Source of the DNA: Clostridium pasteurianum
GTDB taxonomy: Bacteria > Bacillota > Clostridia > Clostridiales > Clostridiaceae
Assembly (NCBI RefSeq): GCF_001705235.1
Contig: NZ_MCGV01000001.1
Location: forward strand, 1,240,001-1,304,000
Length of the DNA: 64,000 bases
Direction: 5' to 3'
Below, piece after piece: positions 55,719-64,000 of this stretch. A model generated the notes under the pieces. That model worked only from the letters and a program-made list of their open reading frames with translations. It was not told the DNA's origin and ran no database searches. Each line of letters begins with the position of its first letter. The stretch's first letter is position 1. The position numbers and the translations under genes were made by a program.

Positions 55719-57050
55719 TTATAATATTCCAAATAGCTTCCTTTTGTAAAATGGATTAACATCCTTAATAGCATCTTTAGCCCAATCATCCATACCTACC
55801 ATATCAAGAAACATCCCATTGAGATATGGTCCCGCTATCTCGGAAATGCCGTTAAATATATCTTCTTTTTCACCATTAAAATCAACTATCATTAAGTAAC
55901 TTTTTTCATTATCTTTTATCATAAGTCTTAAATATGCTTTTTTAATTGATTTCTGCTTCTTCATATACTCCTTAACAGCTTGTATCATTTCATGTGGATA
56001 ATCCTTAGGTTCACCCAGCATAACCTTAGTATCCTTTTTCACAGTAGACTTTTTTACTGATGCTGCTTTAGGCTCATTTAATTCTTGTTTGTATTCTTCA
56101 ATCATTTTTTTGTTGTTTTCATTTATGCGAAGAGGAATACCATTACAATTAATTACTATACCTTCTATTTTTTCAGATAATGCTAATAAGTCATCATAGA
56201 ACGCTATATTACCACTCCATGAATTTTTATCATATACCTTTTCAAATTCTGTCCAATCAGTAAAGGCTGGCAGCCAGTTTGCGTTATCATCCCCTACTAA
56301 ATTCGCAAACCGCATGATAGCTCCTTCTTTTATAGTTCTATTTTCTGCTTCATCTGGTACAGACGGTTCTTTTTCTTGAAGTTTCATTGGCACTAAATAT
56401 TTAGCATTAAGTACCTCATCAAGCATTTTATCCTCTAAGCTATGAAGAACTTGCTCCTTGCCTTTATAATTATTTTTTGAATATAACATTTGAAAAAACC
56501 TAATCATCCCATGCTGCAGCTTAGGATTTGTCACAGGAATATTTATATCAGGTGTATTGCTCCAATCAGTAGGAGGCAATATATTATCTCTATCAATTTC
56601 CGTATTATATTCACCATTATCAACTAATATCTTTTTTATTCCTGTTCTATGAAGATTTGCAAATTCTTTAATTATTTCATCAGAAGTTATCTTCTTCATT
56701 TCAAGCATTATTAATTGCTGCATGAAATAATCTTTAGCTCTTTCAGCATACTCTTCTTTTGAAAATAGCCACACTCTATCGTTATCATCTATATAAGGAT
56801 AATTTGTATTCTTATCATATGCAATATATAATTCTTCAGCATCTTTTATTCTCTCATTTAGTACACTAAAAAAGATTTTAATTTTTTCATCGAAATTATC
56901 ATTAATAAATGCTTTTTTATCTCTATAATATTTTGAAGAATAAATCAAAAATATTATCTCTTGTATTTCTAGTTTTTTTAATTCTTCTACCGATGTTTCT
57001 TTTTTTAGTAAAAATAAATTTCCTATTTCATCTTTTCTTTCGTCATTCAT
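55719..57050 (-). CDS. SseB-like protein
   Basis: The 443-residue soluble protein resembles the SseB family (enhanced serine sensitivity protein B). The recognisable N-terminal SseB domain lies around 210-330 (KYLVPMKLQE, the LPAFTDWTEFEKVY signature, IVINCNGIPLRI), and a C-terminal SseB_C-like region around 350-443 (KKAYLRLMIKDNEKSYLMIVDF, in the pattern of the family's ALYLRxxxD). About 200 additional N-terminal residues of unknown type precede it. Biochemical function of the family is unclear. ATG 57050 follows GAGGTG; an in-frame TTG at 57065 lies before the ribosome site. Confidence 0.72.
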   Translation of the reverse strand: MNDERKDEIGNLFLLKKETSVEELKKLEIQEIIFLIYSSKYYRDKKAFINDNFDEKIKIFFSVLNERIKDAEELYIAYDKNTNYPYIDDNDRVWLFSKEEYAERAKDYFMQQLIMLEMKKITSDEIIKEFANLHRTGIKKILVDNGEYNTEIDRDNILPPTDWSNTPDINIPVTNPKLQHGMIRFFQMLYSKNNYKGKEQVLHSLEDKMLDEVLNAKYLVPMKLQEKEPSVPDEAENRTIKEGAIMRFANLVGDDNANWLPAFTDWTEFEKVYDKNSWSGNIAFYDDLLALSEKIEGIVINCNGIPLRINENNKKMIEEYKQELNEPKAASVKKSTVKKDTKVMLGEPKDYPHEMIQAVKEYMKKQKSIKKAYLRLMIKDNEKSYLMIVDFNGEKEDIFNGISEIAGPYLNGMFLDMVGMDDWAKDAIKDVNPFYKRKLFGIL

Positions 57051-57200
57051 ATGAACACACCTCAATATTTATTATTAAAATAATTTTAGCACTAAATATA
57101 TATGTTTTTCTATATTCAGACAAACATATGTAAAATAAGCCTGTATAAATCTATAATACTAAAATTTATACAGGCTAAAACAATCTATTTTTAAGATATT

Positions 57201-58964
57201 TTACTTATTAACTTTTCCACCAATTGATACTAAGCTAGATTGATAATTGTCAATTTTATTTTCTAGTACTGGATCTTTTATAGCTGACGCATCATCTGCA
57301 TCTGTGAAATTATAAATCAAATCTCCGCCATCAGTTCTTCCTGCATAAGTAGTAACATTACTTTGTACATCTTCTGGTGAATCCGGTTGATATTTATACA
57401 TTATTGAGCTTGTATCAAAATTATTATAGGTAGTTCCTCCTACTAAAGTCTTATAAGTACTAGGGACAGCCTCATTTCTTGAAGAAGCTAAATATGCATC
57501 AAATTGAGTAGAATCCTGCTGTGCATATATAAGTTTTTCAGCTCCTTCTATTTTGTTGTTATATGCCTTAATCATGCCTCCTGCTTCTCCTGAGAACCCT
57601 CCCTTAGTGTTATTAAATATATCTGTACCTTGAAGTGAAGATAACATTGGGTGCTTGCAGTCTCTAAAGTAGTTAGCTTCTACAAATGCTGAGGCTCCCT
57701 TTGTAACGCCAACTCCATATTTTGCATTACCATCAAAATAGTTATTATAAACATGAACTGAACCAACTCTTATACGTGGATGTCTTGAATCTGAGTGATC
57801 AAACCAGTTATGGTGATATGTAACATAGTAATTTTGAGTATCCTGCATACCACAGAGTGAGCATTTGCCAGAGTCATGAAAATGATTATATGAAACTGTA
57901 ACAAAACTTGAATCCTGTTTTATATCACAGGATCCATCGCCTTTTACCTGGTCAGCATCATGTCCAACTGCACCATAGAAAAGGTCGTTATTATGAATCC
58001 AGATATTTCTATTATCAGTATCAAGTGATATTGCATCATCACCAAATAACATAATTCCTACATTTCTAAGCTCTACATTTCTAGCTCCCCTTATAAGGAA
58101 CCCCCATCCATATGCTGTAGCATCTTTACCTACACCTTCAAATGTAACATTGTAGCATCCCTTTAATTGTACATATGTGTGGGTATTAAGACCAGTAATA
58201 TCAGCTGCTTTAATTTCGCCTACCATACGAATAATAAGCGGCGTTTTATCATAACCCTTTTGACGTGCAGCTAAAATATTTACAAGTCCTGTACATGTAG
58301 TTTTTGTTCCTTTTGCGTTTGTTACAACATCTTCCGTTACTGTATTTACATTACTTGCTGAAATATAAATGATTTCAGCTCCATTCTTTACAGTACCATC
58401 ATCATTATATCCACCTGAGCCTGTCCCCATTGGTGATGCTGAAGAAAATGCAAAGCCTTCTCTTTTATTTGCCTTTACGCTAATAGTTTTTGTAACTGCT
58501 TCTTTTGAAATATCCTCTGAATTATTTACAATAGGAACTACTTTAACAATATAGTTTCCTGCTGCTAAGCCCATTACATCTGCCCTAAAACATGCTGGAT
58601 ATCTTCTAATTAAATTATCATCTAAGCTTTTATACTCAGAGTCTGAAGCAGCTTCTGATTTATAATAAACATCGTATCCTGAAGCACCTTGCACCGGACT
58701 CCATTCTACACCTGCTGATTCCAAATTGCCTTCGCTGCTCAATATAGATACTGATGCTGTTTCTACTCCACCAGCTGAAGCCTTTGTAATAGTTTTACTT
58801 GTATTAGTAGTTGTTACTACCGCAGAACCCGTTCCATGCTTACTATACTTTGAAGCACTGGCACTAAATGTTGGTGCAGCTATTATTGATGCAGTTAGCA
58901 CAAACATCATTGCTCTCTTTGAAAACGTTTTGATTTGATTCTTATCTCTAAATTTCTTTACCAT
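57201..58964 (-). CDS. Secreted pectate lyase, polysaccharide lyase family 1
   Basis: The 587-residue protein has a signal peptide (about 1-37, SASA-S), an FN3-like module (about 70-165, VEWSPVQGASGYDVYY) and a PL1 beta-helix. PL1 landmarks: NIWIHNNDLF, DADQVKGDGSCDIKQ with calcium ligands, VTVSYNHFHDS and the catalytic arginine segment RHPRIR (about 397). It cleaves de-esterified pectin by calcium-dependent beta-elimination outside the cell. The ATG follows AAGGAG. The upstream region has the same GTTAACGTTAAC palindrome as the PL9 gene, so both lyases probably answer one regulator. No dockerin, so a free enzyme. The FN3-like module resembles those of the giant protein only in general pattern. 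Confidence 0.93.
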   Translation of the reverse strand: MVKKFRDKNQIKTFSKRAMMFVLTASIIAAPTFSASASKYSKHGTGSAVVTTTNTSKTITKASAGGVETASVSILSSEGNLESAGVEWSPVQGASGYDVYYKSEAASDSEYKSLDDNLIRRYPACFRADVMGLAAGNYIVKVVPIVNNSEDISKEAVTKTISVKANKREGFAFSSASPMGTGSGGYNDDGTVKNGAEIIYISASNVNTVTEDVVTNAKGTKTTCTGLVNILAARQKGYDKTPLIIRMVGEIKAADITGLNTHTYVQLKGCYNVTFEGVGKDATAYGWGFLIRGARNVELRNVGIMLFGDDAISLDTDNRNIWIHNNDLFYGAVGHDADQVKGDGSCDIKQDSSFVTVSYNHFHDSGKCSLCGMQDTQNYYVTYHHNWFDHSDSRHPRIRVGSVHVYNNYFDGNAKYGVGVTKGASAFVEANYFRDCKHPMLSSLQGTDIFNNTKGGFSGEAGGMIKAYNNKIEGAEKLIYAQQDSTQFDAYLASSRNEAVPSTYKTLVGGTTYNNFDTSSIMYKYQPDSPEDVQSNVTTYAGRTDGGDLIYNFTDADDASAIKDPVLENKIDNYQSSLVSIGGKVNK

Positions 58965-58996
58965 TTTATTAATCTCCTTATTTACTTTTTCTTTAT

Positions 58997-59008
58997 GTTT
59001 CCGTTAAT
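58997..59008. promoter_or_regulatory. Degenerate operator half-site, PL1 gene
   Basis: GTTTCCGTTAAT keeps the CGTTAA half of the palindrome, 57 bp nearer the gene than the perfect site. The arrangement mirrors that at the PL9 gene. Confidence 0.3.
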
Positions 59009-59053
59009 CTTTATTATTACTCAAATCATTGAAATTACTAAGTAAGCAGTTAA

Positions 59054-59065
59054 GTTAACGTTAAC
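59054..59065. promoter_or_regulatory. GTTAACGTTAAC operator upstream of PL1 pectate lyase
   Basis: This is identical over 12 bp to the site at 53658-53669 and embedded in AAGTTAACGTTAACA at both places. It lies about 90 bp before the ATG at 58964. Confidence 0.65.
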
Positions 59066-59175
59066 ATTAATCTAATTATTGCAGATACTGTAAGGAATGT
59101 CAATATATAATTACAATATTTTAGAGTTTATTCCGTTTAATGAATTATTTTACATAATATTTTTTTACTTTAATA

Positions 59176-59226
59176 GGGCTGTTGCACTAAAAAATTATTA
59201 GTCTATAATTTTTAGTGCAATAGCCC
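59176..59226. terminator. Long hairpin between Tim44-like and PL1 genes
   Basis: GGGCTGTTGCACTAAAAAATTAT (in parts, 59176-59198) pairs with 59205-59226 over about 22 bp with a 6-nt loop. It lies 29 nt after the Tim44-like stop and before the PL1 operator. It lacks a U tract, but its length suggests transcript insulation. Confidence 0.65.
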
Positions 59227-59254
59227 ATATCATAATATGTATACAGCTTATATA

Positions 59255-60049
59255 CTATTTTTTATTATCAATCTCAACTTCAAAGAAGTCCAAATTCCCA
59301 ACTTCATTTTTCTGCTTTATTTCATCCAATACCCATCTAGTTTCCGTTCTTATAAACTTCCAGTATTCTTCAAAATAACAAGCCTCATCATCCTGTCCCT
59401 GTATTACTTTTTTAGTTTGCTCATTTATAGTATAATCTATTGCACTTGCCTCTATATCAACCCAGAGCACATCTCTATTAATACCATTATAATCCTTTAA
59501 TCCTATTGGCTTTTCTCCAAGAAGTGTCATATTCTTCAAAATATTTTTTTTCTTTCTTAATATCATCCGATCAGTTTGCCTTTTATGTTCGCTATACAGC
59601 TTCTCACTCATATATTCCTTGGCTAGATCCTGATCTCTCTCTGCCCACGCAAGCTGCACTTTATAAAATGCTTCCTCTACGTCCTTTTTTATACCATTAT
59701 AATTCCAGTTATAATCCTTTCTAGATAAACTTTTTATAGCCTTAATGCTCTCACTTTTCTTTTTATTTATTTTAGCTTTATACATAATCGGTCCAGACAC
59801 TGCTATTATTGCTATTACAAGTATTATTCCAATAACTATTGCATCAGCCACTGGATGGCTTGTGCCGCTATGATAGCTACCTCCTGACCTACTTTCATGC
59901 CAACCTCCAGAAGATGATGAGTGTCCACCTCCTGATGAGTGTCCGCCTCCTGCTCTTGCAAAAACAGTTGCTTGTCCACTAATCATAAAAACTAATACTA
60001 ACATTATCAATATTCTTTTCATGAAATTACCAAATCGAAATCCATTCAT
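59255..60049 (-). CDS. Tim44-like domain membrane protein
   Basis: The 264-residue protein has an N-terminal signal/anchor (about 10-31, VLVFMISGQATVFA), a Gly/Ser/His-rich low-complexity segment (about 33-64, GGGHSSGGGHSSSSGG), a membrane helix near 68-88 and a soluble C-terminal domain (about 115-255). The latter resembles the Tim44-like/DUF fold: AFYKVQLAWAERDQDLAKEYM and WKFIRTETRWVLDEIKQ. Function in bacteria is unknown. The ATG follows AGGAGG. The Gly/Ser/His-rich loop next to one membrane helix parallels the DUF2207 protein in this window. Confidence 0.75.
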   Translation of the reverse strand: MNGFRFGNFMKRILIMLVLVFMISGQATVFARAGGGHSSGGGHSSSSGGWHESRSGGSYHSGTSHPVADAIVIGIILVIAIIAVSGPIMYKAKINKKKSESIKAIKSLSRKDYNWNYNGIKKDVEEAFYKVQLAWAERDQDLAKEYMSEKLYSEHKRQTDRMILRKKKNILKNMTLLGEKPIGLKDYNGINRDVLWVDIEASAIDYTINEQTKKVIQGQDDEACYFEEYWKFIRTETRWVLDEIKQKNEVGNLDFFEVEIDNKK

Positions 60050-60437
60050 GTATATTTTCCTCCTATCAACATCTTTTAATGCATGCCTAGCACTTTACTA
60101 AAAGTCCATAAACTTCCTATTTAATACTACACATAAAAATAGGCAAAATCAAATCCGTATTTATAAATTTTCATATGGCTTTACAAAATTTTCATAAAAA
60201 TAAATTATAATCCATTTTGCATTTTTTATTTTAAATAAATCCATTTATGTGTTTTTTATAATATAAATTTCAACATAATATTAATATTTTATTATAGCTA
60301 CTTATAGTATTATATTATTTACTATGTGACATATTGCTTTCATTTCCAAATTTCAATCAGGATAATGTATTATATCAAAGGGCAATCTATAAATGAGGTT
60401 AAATTATAAAAATTATTATTTATGGAGGCGTTTATGT
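60050..60437. other. Divergent AT-rich intergenic region
   Basis: It lies between the Tim44-like gene (minus) and the DUF2382 gene (plus). No ORF of note; ribosome site GGAGG (about 60424-60428) precedes ATG 60438. Promoters are expected on both strands but none is convincing. Confidence 0.4.
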
Positions 60438-60881
60438 ATGGGTTTATTTGATGGACTTTGGGGAAATGATGATGATAATAAAAAAGAAGATAATGATAAG
60501 GATAAAAAACTTTGTCTTCACAAAGAAGAGCTTGACATTAACAAAAATAAAGTACAAAAAGGTGAAGTTGAACTTGGTAAGGAAATTATAGAGGAACATA
60601 AAGCTGTGGATGTTCCAGTAAAACGTGAAGAAGTAGTAATTGAAAGAAAAGCCTTAAACAACGAAGCAAGCGATGCTCCTATAACTGAAGGAGAACCTAT
60701 TAAAATTCCAGTCAGCGAGGAAAAAGTTGATGTCGGTAAACATACAGTTGTAACTGGAGAAGTTTCAGCTCATAAACGTTCTATAGAAGACAAACAGCAT
60801 GTTGATGAAACACTAAAAAGAGAAGAAGCCAAAATAAATAAAACTGGTGATCCTAATATAATAGAAAATAAAACCGAATAA
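60438..60881 (+). CDS. DUF2382 (YsnF/AvaK-like) stress protein
   Basis: The 147-residue, highly charged protein holds one DUF2382 domain (about 27-130): LCLHKEELDINKNKV, KGEVELGKEIIEEHK, VPVKREEVVIERKAL and IPVSEEKVDVGKHTVV. The family (YsnF/AvaK) is associated with stress responses; mechanism unknown. It begins MGLFDGLWGNDDDNKKEDND with no membrane helix. ATG 60438 is favoured over the first ATG of the longer frame (60393) because it follows GGAGG. The next gene encodes a membrane-anchored relative, 116 bp away, and a short copy of the hairpin element lies between. Confidence 0.82.
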   Translation: MGLFDGLWGNDDDNKKEDNDKDKKLCLHKEELDINKNKVQKGEVELGKEIIEEHKAVDVPVKREEVVIERKALNNEASDAPITEGEPIKIPVSEEKVDVGKHTVVTGEVSAHKRSIEDKQHVDETLKREEAKINKTGDPNIIENKTE

Positions 60882-60888
60882 ATGTTGC

Positions 60889-60927
60889 GAAGTAATAGTA
60901 TTTTGAAACATTAAATACTATTACTTC
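60889..60927. repeat. Short copy of the GAAGTAATAG hairpin element
   Basis: GAAGTAATAGTATTT (60889-60903) and its exact complement (60913-60927) enclose TGAAACATT. The sequence equals the two terminal ends of the 188-bp element at 13770-13957 joined together (GAAGTAATAGTATTTTGAAACA...), so it looks like an internal-deletion derivative. It begins 7 nt after the DUF2382 stop codon. Confidence 0.65.
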
Positions 60928-60997
60928 TCTAAAAATAAAAGCAATGTGCTTCATATATGATTCTATTAATAATAACTAATATATTGGAGGCTATCTT

Positions 60998-61657
60998 ATG
61001 GAAAATAATTCATTGCAAAATGAACAAAAAGTGCATACTTATAAGAATGTAATTTCAGGAATATTAATAGGATGTTTAATAGGAATATTTATTGGATTTC
61101 TACATAGAACTGGTATTTTTACTATTTCATTACTTGATACTATATTTTCTATTAGTATCCCATTTCACGAAATCCTTTCAGGCATTTTATTAGGTAGTAT
61201 ACTTGGCAGCATTATAGGTTGGCTTTTAGCTATATTCTCTACAAAAAATACAAGTATCAGCCCAAGAGAAATTCACACTGATAAAAGAAATGTAACACTA
61301 CCGATAAAAGAAGAGCAGCTTGATATAGCAAAAAAATGGATTCAAACTGGAGATGTAAAAATATATAAAGAAGTGTTTTCAGAAAATAAAAACTTTACTA
61401 TCCCCATTGAACACGAAAATCTTGTAATAGAAAAAAAATCTCTTGAAACATCTTCCCAAAATAAAGATGCACCAAAAGAAATAATAAAAATACCACTAAG
61501 TGAAGAGCATGTTGAATTTTCAAAACATAGAGTGGCTTTAGAAGATGTATCTATCTATAAAAAACAAATAGAAGATATTAAGCATATTGAGGAAACTTTA
61601 AAAAAAGAGAAATCCAATGTAAAGGTTTCTGGCTCTGCAAAAGTTACAAATAAATAG
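60998..61657 (+). CDS. Membrane-anchored DUF2382 protein
   Basis: The 219-residue relative of the previous gene has two Gly-rich hydrophobic segments (about 19-37 ISGILIGCLIGIFIGF and 60-79 ILSGILLGSILGSIIGW) followed by a DUF2382 domain (about 95-205: LPIKEEQLDIAKKW, IPIEHENLVIEKKS, IPLSEEHVEFSKHR). The Gly-zipper membrane hairpin puts the stress domain at the membrane. The ATG follows TTGGAGG. Pairing of a soluble and a membrane version suggests interaction of the two. Converges with the kinase gene below. Confidence 0.82.
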   Translation: MENNSLQNEQKVHTYKNVISGILIGCLIGIFIGFLHRTGIFTISLLDTIFSISIPFHEILSGILLGSILGSIIGWLLAIFSTKNTSISPREIHTDKRNVTLPIKEEQLDIAKKWIQTGDVKIYKEVFSENKNFTIPIEHENLVIEKKSLETSSQNKDAPKEIIKIPLSEEHVEFSKHRVALEDVSIYKKQIEDIKHIEETLKKEKSNVKVSGSAKVTNK

Positions 61658-61668
61658 GATATGCTGCA

Positions 61669-62559
61669 TTAAAATAATGGAATTCTAACTTGAATGTCTA
61701 AAATTCCATCCTTTAAAGATGCATCTGTACTTCCTCCCATTTGCTCTGCTAAAAGTTTTACTATAGATAACCCAAGTCCTGTGGTTTTACTCCTAGCCTT
61801 ATCAGCTATGTAAAAGCGGTCAAATAACCGATTTATATCAATTTCAGTACCTTCCTTTACAAAATTCCTAAACGATATTACAGCACTTTGTTCAGCCAGT
61901 ATCTGTACATCTATATTACTATCAGCATGCTGAACACAATTTCTTATGAGATTTTGAATTATTCTTATAACAGCCTCTTTATCCCCCATTGCAAATACAG
62001 GAGGATCCTCATAAAAATTTACCTTCAAATTATTTTTTTCAAAAATTGCAACAGCTTCTGCAATACACTCTGCAGTAATATTTGTAAGATTAAGCTTTTC
62101 TATTTTAAATTTTGGTTCTGCATTTATAAGATATGTATACTCAAAAAAGTGCTCAATAAGAGCACCTAATTCATCAGCATGTTTTTGTGCGATTTTAAGT
62201 TTACCTCTCTCATCATCTGTCAATGTTCCTTTGGCTATGAGCTGCTGATATCCTTTTATAGCAGTAAGCGGCGTCCTTAAGTCATGAGAAATATCTGAAA
62301 TCATTTCTTTAAAATGTTTTTCCTCACGAATAGCCTCAAGACGAAGATTTTCCTCCTCTTTGAGACATCTATTTATATTAGAAGCTAAAGTATTAAGTTC
62401 TTTATTAAATAATGCTAAAGTAAGAGGCTTACGAGTATGTTCTGTAAGCCTTTTAGTTAAATCTTTATTAATGCCACGTAATTGCAGCTTCAAAAATGCA
62501 ATATATAAAATAGATAGTATACTTAATATAATCAAAATACAAACTACAATTACTAACAT
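61669..62559 (-). CDS. Sensor histidine kinase of an ABC-transporter cluster
   Basis: The 296-residue kinase has one N-terminal membrane helix (about 2-24), a linker, His92 in SDISHDLRTPLTAIKGY, an N box (IQNLIRNCVQHAD) and the G2 box TTGLGLSIVK. The G1 box is not of the usual DxGxG form (the region reads AVISFRNFVKEGTEI). That departure is common in small kinases of peptide-antibiotic resistance clusters. No extracellular sensor, so it may sense through the neighbouring transporter. ATG 62559 lies 9 nt after AAAGG; an upstream TTG (62568) is less likely. It is 8-18 nt downstream of the permease gene. Confidence 0.88.
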   Translation of the reverse strand: MLVIVVCILIILSILSILYIAFLKLQLRGINKDLTKRLTEHTRKPLTLALFNKELNTLASNINRCLKEEENLRLEAIREEKHFKEMISDISHDLRTPLTAIKGYQQLIAKGTLTDDERGKLKIAQKHADELGALIEHFFEYTYLINAEPKFKIEKLNLTNITAECIAEAVAIFEKNNLKVNFYEDPPVFAMGDKEAVIRIIQNLIRNCVQHADSNIDVQILAEQSAVISFRNFVKEGTEIDINRLFDRFYIADKARSKTTGLGLSIVKLLAEQMGGSTDASLKDGILDIQVRIPLF

Positions 62560-62576
62560 TTTAATCAACCTTTCAA

Positions 62577-63374
62577 TTACTTAATTTCTGCTCTCCTAAA
62601 TGCATAGCAAGTAATAGCAATCATTATAATTATACATATTAAGCTAACAATAAATGCCCTTGCAATATCTCCTGCTCCTGTATTTAGTGCCATAAAAACA
62701 TATTTACTTCCATATGGAGTGCATTCAATAATATTTTTAAATGTTTTAGCGCTTGCTTCTAATTTGCTCATCTGTGAAAAAAGAATTGTAATGCCATAAT
62801 ATACAGCCACGACAACAACTGGTTTCTTAAAAACAATAGCAAATGGTATACAAAGGCCTAGCTGTGCAATATATATAAATACCAAGGCAAACATAATTGC
62901 TAATATTTTAAATCCTTGTAATAAAGAAATAGCTTTACCACCTTCAGTTGTAATTAAATTTAAAAAACCAACTGATACTCCACCCATATTAAATTTATAA
63001 CCAGTTTCAATTGCAATACCTGTTGCTATAAAATATGGCAGTAAAATAACAAGGCAACTTATGAAAAATACAATGGCTTTACTAATAACAACCTGACATC
63101 TACTATTTCCATTTACAATAGCTTCATGAATTGTTCTATTATCAAAATCGCCACAAATAAAAACACCTGCAAGAACAGCTCCAAGAATACCCATCATATT
63201 TGCATCAGAAAACAGAAATCCAATTCCCGTTGTACCCGTATTAAGTTTTCCTTTCTGTATTAAATATGCCATTATAGTCATAGTTAATGCACTTATAACT
63301 GTAATTGCAAATATAATTTTAATTGCCTTTGATTTACGTAACTTGAATAAATCGGCCTTAATTAAATTATACAT
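62577..63374 (-). CDS. ABC-2 type permease (lantibiotic-immunity-like)
   Basis: The ~265-residue membrane protein has about six hydrophobic helices, beginning MYNLIKADLFKLRKSKAIK, the usual N-terminus of ABC-2/LanE-like permeases, with a long first loop and FICGDFDNRTIHEAIVNGNSR, the characteristic cytoplasmic motif. It pairs with the upstream ATPase. Start ATG 63374 overlaps the ATPase stop by 8 nt and follows GAGGTGG; the longer frame (to 63428) runs inside the ATPase gene. Probably exports or detoxifies a peptide or other small compound; substrate unknown. Confidence 0.85.
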   Translation of the reverse strand: MYNLIKADLFKLRKSKAIKIIFAITVISALTMTIMAYLIQKGKLNTGTTGIGFLFSDANMMGILGAVLAGVFICGDFDNRTIHEAIVNGNSRCQVVISKAIVFFISCLVILLPYFIATGIAIETGYKFNMGGVSVGFLNLITTEGGKAISLLQGFKILAIMFALVFIYIAQLGLCIPFAIVFKKPVVVVAVYYGITILFSQMSKLEASAKTFKNIIECTPYGSKYVFMALNTGAGDIARAFIVSLICIIIMIAITCYAFRRAEIK

Positions 63375-64000
63375 TTTCGCCACCTCTGGCAACAGATACA
63401 AAGTAATCCTCAAGTGTATCGCCTTCACTCGAAAAATTTGTAACTATAATTTCATTTTCAAAAAGAGTTCTTGCAATCCGCTCTTTTTCATCTGCATAAT
63501 CATATAGTTTAATTGATTTGTCTGACATAACTTTATAGTTTGTTGTCTTCAGCTTCATTTCTAAAACACTAGCTAATTTTTCTGGTTCCGTTGAATTTAT
63601 GAGAATATAATGTTTGCAGCTTTCTTCAAGCTCATCAAGTGTCAGTCTTTGCTTGATTTCTCCTTTGTGAATGATTATATAATTAGTTGCAGTCTGGTAC
63701 ATCTCCGGTAGGTTATGGCTAGAAATTAAAATTGTCATTTGCTTCTCTTCACATAATTTCTTTAATAAATTGCGAATCTCAACCACGCCTATTGGATCAA
63801 GCCCATTTATTGGTTCATCCAAAATAAGCAATTCTGGATTACCAAGGAGAGCAATAGCAATTCCTAGGCGCTGCTTCATACCAAGAGAAAAGTTTTTTGC
63901 TTTCTTTTTGCCTGTACCTGTAAGATTAACAAGTTCCAAAACTTCATCCTCAATTTTTTCATCTGGAATACCTTTCATAATTCTATGAAACCTTATATTT
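63367..64000 (-). CDS. ABC transporter ATP-binding protein, truncated by window end
   Basis: The C-terminal ~210 residues of an ABC ATPase: signature FSLGMKQRLGIAIALL, Walker B LLILDEPINGLDP, switch ISSHNLPEMY, and the ~80-residue C-terminal region found in lantibiotic-immunity ATPases. The Walker A part lies beyond position 64000; the frame is open to the edge (NIRFHRIMKG). It overlaps the permease gene, and with the kinase forms a cluster in which a response regulator is expected upstream, outside the window. Confidence 0.92.
   Translation of the reverse strand, partial: NIRFHRIMKGIPDEKIEDEVLELVNLTGTGKKKAKNFSLGMKQRLGIAIALLGNPELLILDEPINGLDPIGVVEIRNLLKKLCEEKQMTILISSHNLPEMYQTATNYIIIHKGEIKQRLTLDELEESCKHYILINSTEPEKLASVLEMKLKTTNYKVMSDKSIKLYDYADEKERIARTLFENEIIVTNFSSEGDTLEDYFVSVARGGENV

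Noticed and set aside
59176-59226. GGGCTGTTGCACT hairpin considered as an IS6-like terminal repeat
   Set aside because: No transposase or target duplication is nearby and both arms lie 6 nt apart; a simple intergenic hairpin explains it better.

Overview
The window is low-GC, Gram-positive (Clostridium-type) chromosomal DNA: very AT-rich, with strong GGAGG-type ribosome binding sites, several TTG starts and intrinsic terminators between genes. Gene content (class II aldolase, GH5 endoglucanase, KAS III-like protein, soluble chemoreceptor, tandem lipase/esterase-like hydrolases, a divergent PRPP synthetase and a 7TM diguanylate cyclase) resembles, from memory, the neighbourhood around CAC0814-CAC0827 of Clostridium acetobutylicum. 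Two pectate lyases fit a pectin-degrading relative. Species assignment is inference. No tRNA, rRNA, CRISPR array or intact transposase was seen.

Layout. 1-2.1 kb: end of fructose-bisphosphate aldolase and a secreted GH5 glucanase. 2.2-9.1 kb (minus strand): probable operon fur-type regulator / His-rich sensor kinase / OmpR regulator / tetR / FtsX-type ABC exporter, the last three with their own promoter. 9.3-11.1 kb: a divergent DrrAB-like ABC exporter, followed by the fossil C-terminus of a histidine kinase. 11.3-19 kb (minus): DUF4145/HsdR-N-like protein, DUF2207 membrane protein, a long-hairpin element, aminotransferase, YwqG-like protein, PRPP synthetase-like protein and diguanylate cyclase. 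19.3-34.4 kb: one 15-kb gene for a protein of about 5,040 residues (six GLUG blocks, 30 FN3-like repeats, a cohesin-like domain and a C-terminal type I dockerin). 34.7-40 kb: four tandem alpha/beta-hydrolase copies, one destroyed by a deletion between 10-bp direct repeats, a KAS III-like enzyme lacking the decarboxylation His and Asn, and a small soluble chemoreceptor. 40.7-50.1 kb: a Maf/DUF115-type glycosyltransferase gene directly downstream of a 2,516-residue Ig-like repeat protein. 50.3-60 kb: YjeM-type permease, PL9 pectate lyase, cold-shock protein, DUF346 lectin-like protein, SseB-like protein, PL1 pectate lyase and a Tim44-like membrane protein. 60.4-64 kb: two DUF2382 stress proteins and a kinase/ABC-2 transporter cluster that leaves the window.

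How it works together. Much of the window concerns the cell surface and plant-polymer use. Both pectate lyase genes carry the same perfect palindrome GTTAACGTTAAC upstream, suggesting one LacI-type regulator. The dockerin on the giant GLUG/FN3 protein suggests docking onto a cohesin-bearing partner, perhaps a cellulosome scaffold encoded elsewhere. The Ig-repeat giant may be a substrate of the adjacent Maf-like enzyme. The KAS III/hydrolase/chemoreceptor group could make and respond to a small acyl metabolite, but this is a hypothesis. The giant genes show recent tandem duplication at DNA level (888-bp and 1,776-bp periods), and a repeat family with GAAGTAATAGTATTTTG ends sits at two gene ends.
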